Shown here piece by piece: positions 1 through 6,452 of a stretch of DNA of 10,456 bases. A program made the position numbers and the translations under genes. Each line of letters begins with the position of its first letter. Within the stretch, counting starts at the first letter, position 1. The notes beneath the pieces were generated by a model that saw only the letters and a list, made by a program, of their open reading frames with translations, had not been told where the DNA came from and did no database searches. This stretch comes from Firmicutes bacterium UBA7709 (GTDB lineage Bacteria; Bacillota_A; Clostridia; Peptostreptococcales; Anaerovoracaceae): contig DLFX01000249.1 in NCBI GenBank assembly GCA_002482405.1, forward strand, positions 3,057-13,512, written 5' to 3'.

Positions 1-37
1 AAAATATTTTATTTAAAATAGAAAGGATGTAAGCAGG

Positions 38-988
38 ATGAGAGTTAAAAATATCAATCATATCGCGATCATCGGCACAGGTATGATAGGAGCGAGCATG
101 GCGGCTCTTTTTACCGGGAACGGGTACAAGACCACGATGCTTGCGGTCAATGAACAGGAAGAAAACAGGGGAAGAAGCAATTACGATACTTGCTTTAATG
201 ATTTGATCGATAAGAAGCTTGTAACGAGGGAGCAGGCGGACCGGTGTTTGAAACTGCTGAACCTGACCCTCGATTATACCGATATCGCCGACGCTGATTT
301 TATCTTTGAATGCGTATTCGAACAGCTCGAGGTAAAGCATTCTGTTTACGAGAAGATCGAGCAGAACTGCAAACAGTTCAAGGCGTTGGCGTCGTCCACT
401 TCCGCCATCTCAACCGACGATCTGGCCGAAGGCCTGAAGAACAACAGGGAAAAGCTGGTGGTCGCTCATCCGTACAATCCGCCGCATCTGGTGCCTTTCG
501 TCGAGGTCGTAAAGAGCAAATACACTTCGGATGAAGCTGCACAGCTTGTATATGACATACTGGAATCCACAGGGCGCAAGGTAATCATCATGCAGAAGAG
601 CGCGCCGGGCTTTGTCGCAAACAGACTGCAGCATGCGCTGCTCCGGGAGGCTGTCAACATCGTGGAGGAAGGCCTGGCAACCCCCAGGGACATCGACAAG
701 GCGCTGATGTACAGCTTTATGCCGAGATATACCTCGGTAGGCCTTTTCGAGCATCAGGACGCCGCGGGGCTTGACCTGGTAAAGAACATCGAGGACTATC
801 TGCTGCCGACTCTGAGCAACCGAGCCTCCACTCCCGAACTTTTCAATAAATTGGTCCAAGAGAACCACCTGGGAATGAAAACAGGAAAGGGCGTTTACGA
901 TTGGCCGGAAGAAGCGCAGGAGGATTTCCGCAAGCGCGCTGCCGCACCGTATCTGGGCTATTTCAACTGGGATATCCCAAAAGAATAA
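38..988 (+). CDS. 3-hydroxyacyl-CoA dehydrogenase family protein, possibly acting on a hydroxy acid (L-gulonate/L-carnitine dehydrogenase-like)
   Basis: This 316-residue protein has the two-domain layout of the 3-hydroxyacyl-CoA dehydrogenase family. The N-terminal Rossmann domain opens with the dinucleotide-binding motif IAIIGTGMIGASM (about residues 9-21). The catalytic region contains SSTSAIS (about 118-124) and AHPYNPPHLVPFVEVV (about 142-157), which supplies the active-site His and Glu. GFVANRL (about 191-197) supplies the conserved Asn before the helical C-terminal domain, which ends with the usual GMKTGKGVYDW motif. HPYNPP instead of the HFFNP of beta-oxidation enzymes is typical of lambda-crystallin/L-gulonate 3-dehydrogenase and L-carnitine dehydrogenase. 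I therefore infer an NAD-dependent soluble beta-hydroxyacid oxidation, with substrate unproven. The ATG has an AAAGGA site at 22-27. It is a complete single-domain enzyme with no hydratase fusion. It precedes the transporter operon but ends at its own terminator. Confidence 0.88.
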   Translation: MRVKNINHIAIIGTGMIGASMAALFTGNGYKTTMLAVNEQEENRGRSNYDTCFNDLIDKKLVTREQADRCLKLLNLTLDYTDIADADFIFECVFEQLEVKHSVYEKIEQNCKQFKALASSTSAISTDDLAEGLKNNREKLVVAHPYNPPHLVPFVEVVKSKYTSDEAAQLVYDILESTGRKVIIMQKSAPGFVANRLQHALLREAVNIVEEGLATPRDIDKALMYSFMPRYTSVGLFEHQDAAGLDLVKNIEDYLLPTLSNRASTPELFNKLVQENHLGMKTGKGVYDWPEEAQEDFRKRAAAPYLGYFNWDIPKE

Positions 989-1013
989 GCTTCTCCTACT
1001 TTTCTAATATTAT

Positions 1014-1062
1014 AAAAATATGGAAACGGCGGAATCAAAGATTTTGCCGTTTCCATATTTTA
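1014..1062 (+). terminator. Long hairpin terminator after the dehydrogenase gene
   Basis: A perfect 16-bp inverted repeat pairs 1015-1030 (AAAATATGGAAACGGC) with 1046-1061. The 15-nt loop can add AATC/GATT pairs (1033-1036 with 1040-1043). The T-run lies inside the end of the right arm (ATATTTTAT), and the left arm begins with A's, so it could stop transcription from either direction. It starts 25 nt after the stop codon. A weaker GC-rich repeat, GGCGGC (1073-1078) with GCCGCC (1096-1101) and TTTT at 1106-1109, follows and may be a backup. Confidence 0.65.
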
Positions 1063-1146
1063 TGTCAAGGCTGGCGGCTGCCAAGGCGCTTTCCTGCCGC
1101 CGCCGTTTTCCGGACATTTCCCCAGTCACCGGATAATACCAAAAAA

Positions 1147-1160
1147 TATAATCGATTATA
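1147..1160. promoter_or_regulatory. Upstream operator, probable LacI-family site
   Basis: TATAATCGATTATA is a perfect 14-bp palindrome. Its centre AATCGATT fits the AANCGNTT core with central CG that is typical of LacI/GalR-family operators. The same 12-bp core, ATAATCGATTAT, recurs at 1215-1226. The two copies bracket a promoter, with this one just upstream of the -35 box. The regulator gene is not in the window, so the family assignment is inference. Confidence 0.65.
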
Positions 1161-1172
1161 GTTAAATACTTC

Positions 1173-1200
1173 TTGAATTAGAGCACGATTGTGGTAAAAT
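1173..1200 (+). promoter_or_regulatory. Sigma-A-like promoter of the ABC transporter operon
   Basis: The -35 box TTGAAT (1173-1178) and the -10 box TAAAAT (1195-1200) are separated by 16 bp, with TGTGG just before the -10. Transcription would begin near 1207, giving a leader of about 200 nt before the solute-binding protein gene. The position between two identical palindromes supports the call. Confidence 0.6.
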
Positions 1201-1214
1201 AGTAGTACAAAAAC

Positions 1215-1226
1215 ATAATCGATTAT
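1215..1226. promoter_or_regulatory. Downstream operator, probable LacI-family site
   Basis: ATAATCGATTAT is a perfect 12-bp palindrome identical to the core of the site at 1147-1160. The centres are 67 bp apart. It would lie at roughly +9 to +20 of the predicted transcript, a position where a bound repressor blocks initiation or early elongation. Occupancy of both sites could allow looping. Confidence 0.65.
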
Positions 1227-1395
1227 ATATAAGGCAATATGTTATGCGCGCAACAAAATCTCAAAAAAGCGCCGGTTTCTTATAAAAACATATAAAACTT
1301 GCAATAATATACATAGGATAAAACTCCGGTTCTATGTTTGACAATCTTGGCGGCAAATGCTTTCAAGGTTTCAAAATAAAACAAATCATATTTTT
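1227..1395 (+). other. A+T-rich 5' leader of the ABC operon
   Basis: Apart from one small hairpin (ACATAG 1311-1316 with CTATGT 1332-1337) I see no recognisable riboswitch, tRNA or gene here. A TTGACA hexamer at 1338-1343 has no matching -10 box at the usual spacing. The stretch leads into the strong ribosome binding site GAGGAGG at 1396-1402. Confidence 0.4.
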
Positions 1396-1409
1396 GAGGA
1401 GGAAAATGT

Positions 1410-2501
1410 ATGAAAAGAAAAGGAATCAGGCTCATTGCTCTGGCGCTTATGGTACTGCTTGTGAGCATGACGCTGCTGGCGGGTTGCGGTTCGAAAGAGA
1501 ACACGGCCGATCAGGGCGGTGGTGATACGGCGAAGGATCTTCCTACAGTTGGTATTACAACGGGCTCATCCGGTACAGTTTGGCGTAATATCATGATCGA
1601 TTCTTTGGAAATGGTCGGAGATGAGTACAAGGATGCCGGCAAGATCGCTGATTATAAAATTGTTAACAACGTTAACAATGGAGATGCGACGGAACAGGCG
1701 AACATAATTCGTGATTTTATTTCCGAAGGCGTTGACATCATACTTGTCAATCCAAACTCTCCCGATGCGTTGAACGGAGTTATCAAAGAAGCTCAGGACG
1801 CAGGAATTCTGGTTCTGTCCTTTGACGCTACCGTAACCGCTCCCGACGTTGTCAACGTGACCCTTGACCACTATGCATGGGAAACGAAAAATGCAGAATT
1901 TATCTGTGAGACACTCGGCGGAAAAGGCAATGTAGTTGATATCCACGGAATCGACGGACATCCGGCTGACAATGAGCGTATCAGAGCTACGGATGACGTG
2001 CTGAAAAAGTATCCTGACATCAAGCTGATCGCCAGAACTTCCGGCGGATGGGACGAGACAAAGGGTAAGGAAGTAGCTACCCAGATGATCGGTTCCGGAC
2101 AGAAGATCGACGGTGTATTCACTCAGGACGGCATGGGCTATGGCGTATTCTCCGCATTCAAGGATGCAGATAAGCTCCCGACGGTCATGTTTGGTGATCC
2201 GGGAACCGCGTTCTTCAAAGAATGGAAAGCGCTCCGTGATGCAGGCGCAAACTTCAAGGCTTGCACACAGCCAAATCCTCCGGGAATCGGCGGAACAGGA
2301 TTCAGAATCGCTTTAAATCTCTATGATGGCAAAGAATTTAAAGATGACATCCTGAAAGGTACCACCTACTATTACGTCGTAAGCTCCTTCTACACGGATG
2401 AGAACTTCGATGAAGCTTGGGAAATGCTGAAAGACAAGCCTGACGACTATCTCTTGAACGAGGTTATGACCCAGGATCAGGTGGACGAACTGTTTAAATA
2501 A
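1410..2501 (+). CDS. Sugar ABC transporter substrate-binding lipoprotein (RbsB-like, CUT2 family)
   Basis: This 363-residue protein is an extracytoplasmic solute receptor for the importer encoded downstream. It opens with a lipoprotein signal: basic KRK, a hydrophobic stretch (about residues 8-24), then the lipobox LLAGC with Cys26 as the lipidated residue. A low-complexity Gly/Asp linker follows. The mature part is a periplasmic-binding-protein fold of the ribose/LacI type (Peripla_BP_4-like). It starts at LPTVGITTGSSGTVW (about 44-58), and DIILVNPNSPDAL plus GILVLSFDATV match the usual first-lobe strands. GNVVDIHGIDGHPADNERIRA and DGVFTQDGMGYGV mark the second lobe. GAGGAGG at 1396-1402, 7 nt from the ATG, fixes the start. 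Length is normal for the family. The ligand cannot be read from sequence: the fold also serves non-sugar ligands such as autoinducer-2 and sugar alcohols. Confidence 0.92.
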   Translation: MKRKGIRLIALALMVLLVSMTLLAGCGSKENTADQGGGDTAKDLPTVGITTGSSGTVWRNIMIDSLEMVGDEYKDAGKIADYKIVNNVNNGDATEQANIIRDFISEGVDIILVNPNSPDALNGVIKEAQDAGILVLSFDATVTAPDVVNVTLDHYAWETKNAEFICETLGGKGNVVDIHGIDGHPADNERIRATDDVLKKYPDIKLIARTSGGWDETKGKEVATQMIGSGQKIDGVFTQDGMGYGVFSAFKDADKLPTVMFGDPGTAFFKEWKALRDAGANFKACTQPNPPGIGGTGFRIALNLYDGKEFKDDILKGTTYYYVVSSFYTDENFDEAWEMLKDKPDDYLLNEVMTQDQVDELFK

Positions 2502-2529
2502 GAGGCAGTTTTACAGTTAAAAAATGAGT

Positions 2530-2570
2530 AATAATTTAGGAGGTGGTTTGCGCCGCCTCCCTAAATTATT
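2530..2570 (+). promoter_or_regulatory. Intergenic stem-loop between receptor and ATPase genes
   Basis: AATAATTTAG (2530-2539) pairs with CTAAATTATT (2561-2570). The stem continues through G2540-C2560 and GGTGG/CCGCC-type pairs (2541-2546 with 2553-2558, one T-G wobble), giving about 17 bp with a single bulged C at 2559 and a 6-nt loop. No T-run follows, so it is more likely an mRNA-stabilising or processing hairpin, or a leaky attenuator, than a strict terminator. Such a site would give more receptor than membrane components. The left arm also holds a strong Shine-Dalgarno-like AGGAGGTGG (2538-2546), which the stem would hide. Confidence 0.6.
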
Positions 2571-2596
2571 AATGAATGAAAGAATGGTGGACTAGT

Positions 2597-4105
2597 ATGA
2601 TTTTGGAAGCTAAAGGGGTAAGAAAGTGCTTTGGAGGCGTTGTAGCCCTTTCTGATGGGAATCTGATATGCAAACAAGGGAAGATAACCGGCCTTCTGGG
2701 AGCAAACGGTTCGGGAAAAAGCACGATTTCAAAGATAATCACCGGCGTATATAACTGCGACTGCGGTGAAATCAGATACAACGGACAACTGGTCAAATAC
2801 AGAAACCCCAATGAGGCAAAACGGGACGGTATCGCCATGGTGTTCCAGAACTTGAGCCTGGTGCCCGATTTGACCGTATGGCAGAACATCGTTCTCGGAG
2901 CGGAACAGAAAAAAGGCGTTGGATTGGACAATAAGTCCGCAAAGGCGATTTCGGAGAGAATCATTCAGAAACTCCAGCCCGGGCTTGACATAAATAAGAG
3001 GATAAATCAACTGAATCCGGGCGAAATGCAGATCGTTGAAATTGCAAAGGCCATTTCAACAGAACCCAGGCTGCTCATACTGGATGAGCCCACGGCGGCG
3101 CTGGAGCAGGCTCAGGTTAAGAACCTCTTTGCCTATATGCGCGAGCTTGCCGACCAGGGCGTCTCGATGATCTTTACTTCGCATAGGATGTGGGAAGTGA
3201 TGGAGATCTGCGACGATGTCATCATTTTCAGAAACGGATCAAACGTAGCGGCGATTGATTTCTCGACAGAAGGCAAGGACGCGGACAAGATTATCGGCTA
3301 TATCACGGGAGAGGCAAGAAAAGCGGAGGGTGAGAAGTTCTGCAGGAGCTGCACCGAAACCGTGTTGGACATCAAAGGAATGAACTACGGAAAGATGCTG
3401 AAGGATATTTCCTTTGATTTGAAGCAGGGCGAGGTCCTGGGGATCGGAGGTCTTGCCGGCCAGGGCCAGAATGAGCTTTTGCTGGCGCTTGCAGGCGCCT
3501 ATCCGGACCTGAAATGTGAGTGCGCTGAAATCAGCGGAAAGAAGATAAAGCTTACAAAGCCGGTGAACGCCGTCAGAAACAGCATGCTGCTCGTTCCCGG
3601 CGACCGGCAGCTTGAGGGGCTTTTCCTCAAGGACTCCGTATATACAAATACCATATTCCCCAAGCTGTCCTTAAAGCGGCAGCCGATATTCACTCCCGCC
3701 AAAAAATACAGGGCGGAATGTGAATCCATCGTTAAATCACTGTCTATTAAAGCACATAATCTCGATACCCCTGTAGGAACGCTTTCCGGCGGAAATCAGC
3801 AGAAAGTCGTCGTCGGTAAGTGGCTCACATTTGATATCAATGTCCTGCTCCTGGCCGACCCGGCAAAAGGCGTGGATATCGGTGCGAAAAGAGACTTGTA
3901 TCAGTACATTATGGACATGGTAAAGGAGAAACACACGAGCGTGATTTTATATGCAAGCGACAACGAAGAGCTGATTCAATATTGCGACAGAGTCCTTATC
4001 ATGTATGAGGGACAGATTGTAGATTCACTTGAAGGGGATAGAATCAATGAAGATGATATCGTTTCCGCTTCCATGTGCGTCAACAGGACATCGGAGGTGA
4101 GCTAG
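2597..4105 (+). CDS. Sugar ABC transporter ATP-binding protein with two fused nucleotide-binding domains (RbsA/MglA-like)
   Basis: This cytoplasmic energy-coupling subunit has 502 residues, the usual length for CUT2 ATPases. The first domain is intact: Walker A GANGSGKST (35-43), Q-loop Gln84, Walker B LLILDEP (159-165) and switch His196. Its signature is the altered LNPGE (139-143). The second domain has a canonical signature LSGGN (396-400). It lacks the Walker A Lys (GGLAGQGQNELL, about 284-295), as is normal in this family. It also has a changed Walker B, LLLADP (417-422), where LDEP is expected. I chose the ATG at 2597 because GGTGG (2586-2590) precedes it and the protein then starts at the family's usual MILEAKGV. 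The in-frame ATG at 2576 has no ribosome binding site. The gene abuts the first permease gene with no spacer. Confidence 0.9.
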   Translation: MILEAKGVRKCFGGVVALSDGNLICKQGKITGLLGANGSGKSTISKIITGVYNCDCGEIRYNGQLVKYRNPNEAKRDGIAMVFQNLSLVPDLTVWQNIVLGAEQKKGVGLDNKSAKAISERIIQKLQPGLDINKRINQLNPGEMQIVEIAKAISTEPRLLILDEPTAALEQAQVKNLFAYMRELADQGVSMIFTSHRMWEVMEICDDVIIFRNGSNVAAIDFSTEGKDADKIIGYITGEARKAEGEKFCRSCTETVLDIKGMNYGKMLKDISFDLKQGEVLGIGGLAGQGQNELLLALAGAYPDLKCECAEISGKKIKLTKPVNAVRNSMLLVPGDRQLEGLFLKDSVYTNTIFPKLSLKRQPIFTPAKKYRAECESIVKSLSIKAHNLDTPVGTLSGGNQQKVVVGKWLTFDINVLLLADPAKGVDIGAKRDLYQYIMDMVKEKHTSVILYASDNEELIQYCDRVLIMYEGQIVDSLEGDRINEDDIVSASMCVNRTSEVS

Positions 4106-5137
4106 TTGGATAGACTTTCAAAAGGATCGATCGGTTCCGGATTGAAGCAGATCGCTTTGAGGCAGGAATTTTCAAGTATTCTGATGCTGATCATCATGTT
4201 TGTTATAACCGCAATTCTTCAGGAGAATTTTTTTGAACACAACGCAGTCGTCAGAAACATCAATGCTTTTGCTCCCCTGATCCTGCTGGCGATGGGACAG
4301 GCGGTGGTTATCGTAGCCGGAGGCCTCGACCTCTCGGCGGGTGCGGCCCTTTCCCTTATGACCTGCATTTTGACATTTGTCATGAAGAGCGATTCGTCGA
4401 TCACCGGAGTTTACGCCATCGTCGTCACCTTCATAGCCGCTGTGCTCATGGGCGTGATCAATGGAATCGGAATCGGATATCTGAGGATTCCCCCGGTCAT
4501 CATTACCTTTGCAACCTCCTACATATGGTTGGGGGTGGCGCTTTTTATCAGGCCAACTCCGGGGGGACAATCGGTGGAATGGTTCCAGATCTTTTATAAC
4601 ACGGGTTCGGCGGAAAGCCTGCCCGGATTTGTCAAGGCGATCGGGACTGTGATCCAGCCGGCTCTGGTTCTGGTTCTCATCGGTTGTCTGATCTGGTATA
4701 TCATCAGCAAGACAAAGACCGGGAGATATATCTATGCCGTGGGAAGCAGCGGCGACAGCGCTTACGCCACGGGCATCAACACTGCAAAGGTTCAGATGAT
4801 GGCCTGCATCATCAATTCCATATTTATCTTCCTGGCGGCGCTGTTCTTTGTCGGGCAGAACCAGTCGGGGGACGCGAGGATGGGAGATCCCATGACGCTG
4901 AGATGCATCGCGGCGGCAGTAGTCGGCGGAATCGCACTGAGCGGAGGCAAGGGAAGCATTTACCTGGCGCTGGTCGGAGCGTTGATTTTAAGCTTTGTCA
5001 ACAAAATCATATTCTTTGCGAATATCCCCAACGCCTACCAGACCCTTGTCAGCGGCCTGATCATCATCATAGCCATCTCCGTATCCATGGTATATTCCCA
5101 CATCAATAAAAAAGCGATGCTGAAGGAGGGCAACTAG
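4106..5137 (+). CDS. Sugar ABC transporter permease, first of two (RbsC-like)
   Basis: This 343-residue inner-membrane protein belongs to the BPD_transp_2 family that forms the translocation pore of CUT2 importers. Hydrophobic segments are visible at about residues 22-39, 52-72, 76-93, 100-122 and 126-148, with more in the C-terminal half. The conserved motif GGLDLSAGA (72-80) and NGIGIGYLRIPPVIITFAT (119-137) are family hallmarks. The C-terminal half carries AAAVVGGIALSGGKGS. It starts with TTG, immediately after the TAG stop of the ATPase gene. GGAGGTGA (4093-4100), 5 nt upstream, supports that start and points to tight translational coupling. A different permease gene follows one base after its stop, so the pore is probably a heterodimer, as in the LsrCD or YtfT/YjfF systems. 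Confidence 0.92.
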   Translation: MDRLSKGSIGSGLKQIALRQEFSSILMLIIMFVITAILQENFFEHNAVVRNINAFAPLILLAMGQAVVIVAGGLDLSAGAALSLMTCILTFVMKSDSSITGVYAIVVTFIAAVLMGVINGIGIGYLRIPPVIITFATSYIWLGVALFIRPTPGGQSVEWFQIFYNTGSAESLPGFVKAIGTVIQPALVLVLIGCLIWYIISKTKTGRYIYAVGSSGDSAYATGINTAKVQMMACIINSIFIFLAALFFVGQNQSGDARMGDPMTLRCIAAAVVGGIALSGGKGSIYLALVGALILSFVNKIIFFANIPNAYQTLVSGLIIIIAISVSMVYSHINKKAMLKEGN

Positions 5138-5138
5138 T

Positions 5139-6140
5139 ATGAGCAACGTTAAAAATACAGACAGTGTAAGCATTGCCCGGAAAGAAGCCGTCAGCTCAGC
5201 TCTGAACCAGAATAAAAAGACGCTGATCGCGTTCCTCCTGATCGTATTCCTGTTTATACTGGGAAATTTCCTGGTATCGAACTTCCTGAGCCTGGGGCAG
5301 GTTCTGCTGACCATCAAGCTGTCGTCTTTCATTGCGCTGTTCGCGCTGTGCCAGATGATCGTTATCGCCGCCGGCGGTTCAGGACTTGATCTTTCCGTCG
5401 GGTTTACGGCGACGCTGGCCGCAATTCTCGCCGCGGGGATCATGGACGGACAGAATGGAAATCTGCCGGCAGCCATTCTGGCATGCGTGCTGATAGGAGG
5501 AGTGATCGGCCTTGCCAACGGGGCGCTGGTGGCCTATGTCAAACTCCCGCCTCTGGTGGTCACCATGGCCATGGCAAGCATCGTACAAGGGATCATCAAC
5601 GTATATACGGCAGGCAGAAACATCACGGGTAAACCGTCGCCGGTCCTGCAGACCCTTGCGGCAAAATATACGGGGATATTCCCCAATATCCTGTTCGTTC
5701 TGATCGTCGTGACCGTGGTCGTAATGATACTTCTGTATAAGACAAAATGGGGCCTGAAGCTCTTCGGGGTAGGCACCAATGAAAGAACGGCTTACCTGAG
5801 CGGCGTCAATGTAAAGACGGTAAAACTTCTCGCCTTCGTAATCAGCGGAGCGATTGCCGGTCTGGTAGGGCTTCTGCTGATCGGAAACATGGGAATCGCC
5901 TTTAAAGACATGGGCTCCAGCTATGTTATGCCGAGCATCGCGGCCGTGGTAGTCGGCGGCGTATCCCTCATAGGCGGAGAAGGAAACTATTTCAGGGTAA
6001 TCCTGGGCTCCATCTTCCTTCAGACCCTGACCAATCTCCTCGTAGCCCTCGGTTGGGGAGACGCGGGGAAATGGCTCGGATTCGGAATCGTGCTGTTCGT
6101 TCTGCTGATCGCCTATGTCAGCGACCGACGCAAGAGATAA
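5139..6140 (+). CDS. Sugar ABC transporter permease, second of two (RbsC-like)
   Basis: This 333-residue multi-pass membrane protein is of the same BPD_transp_2 family but clearly diverged from its neighbour. A polar N-terminus of about 27 residues precedes the first hydrophobic segment (about 29-50). The conserved loop reads GGSGLDLSVG (79-88), one residue longer than the common GG(I/L)DLS form in the first permease. ANGALVAYVKLPPLVVTMAM and VVVGGVSLIGGEGN are also typical of the family. The ATG has AAGGAGG at 5123-5129 and lies one base after the previous stop. It is the last gene of the operon and is followed within 15 nt by a terminator hairpin. The substrate cannot be deduced from the permease. 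Confidence 0.92.
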   Translation: MSNVKNTDSVSIARKEAVSSALNQNKKTLIAFLLIVFLFILGNFLVSNFLSLGQVLLTIKLSSFIALFALCQMIVIAAGGSGLDLSVGFTATLAAILAAGIMDGQNGNLPAAILACVLIGGVIGLANGALVAYVKLPPLVVTMAMASIVQGIINVYTAGRNITGKPSPVLQTLAAKYTGIFPNILFVLIVVTVVVMILLYKTKWGLKLFGVGTNERTAYLSGVNVKTVKLLAFVISGAIAGLVGLLLIGNMGIAFKDMGSSYVMPSIAAVVVGGVSLIGGEGNYFRVILGSIFLQTLTNLLVALGWGDAGKWLGFGIVLFVLLIAYVSDRRKR

Positions 6141-6153
6141 TGAAATATTGATT

Positions 6154-6182
6154 AGAGCCGCCTCAATTGGGGCGGCTCTTTT
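6154..6182 (+). terminator. Rho-independent terminator of the ABC operon
   Basis: AGAGCCGCCTC (6154-6164) pairs with GGGGCGGCTCT (6169-6179), 11 bp with one wobble, closing an AATT loop and followed by TTT. It begins 14 nt after the last permease stop codon. Confidence 0.92.
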
Positions 6183-6190
6183 ATGTTCAA

Positions 6191-6444
6191 GGAACGGTTT
6201 GCAATTTGTTTATCAAAAAAGAACCTGGCGGTAAGGTATAAGAAAATATTGGAGCAGTTTTCCTATAGAACCCTTTAGAAAGAACAAGGCCTTTGGCGAA
6301 TGACGAAGTCATTCAGGAAAACACCGTTGTAGGACTACGTTTGTTTTCCGTTCCAAAGGCCGTGATTGATAAAGTGATTCTATCAAAACTGCGACTATTT
6401 TCGTTACATTATCGCCAGGTTCTTTTTATAAGCAAAGCCGTTCC
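6191..6444. repeat. 254-bp imperfect palindromic element (candidate non-autonomous mobile repeat or structured RNA)
   Basis: The whole spacer between the convergent operons folds on itself. Nested pairs, from outside in: GGAACGG 6191-6197 with 6438-6444; AAAAAGAACCTGGCG 6216-6230 with 6413-6427 (15 bp perfect); GAAAATA 6242-6248 with 6396-6402; GCAGTTTT 6254-6261 with 6385-6392; ATAGAA 6265-6270 with 6378-6383; GGCCTTTGG 6288-6296 with 6353-6361. Inside this last stem are two further hairpins: GAATGAC/GTCATTC (6298-6304 with 6308-6314), and GGAAAAC (6316-6322) with GTTTTCC (6343-6349). The element begins just after the ABC terminator and ends 8 nt from the stop of the minus-strand iron-sulfur subunit gene. 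I see no convincing target-site duplication and no believable protein. It may also end transcription of the minus-strand operon, for which I see no other terminator. Confidence 0.75.
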
Positions 6445-6452
6445 ATTACTAG

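Noticed and set aside
410..868. A 152-codon minus-strand open frame opposite the dehydrogenase
   Set aside because: The plus strand carries an intact dehydrogenase with all its motifs, so this frame is an antisense shadow.
1338..1343. TTGACA, a perfect -35 hexamer, as a second promoter for the receptor gene
   Set aside because: No acceptable -10 box lies 16-18 bp downstream.
2576..2596. Upstream ATG that would add seven residues (MKEWWTS) to the ATPase
   Set aside because: There is no properly spaced ribosome binding site, and the family's usual N-terminus begins at the ATG at 2597.
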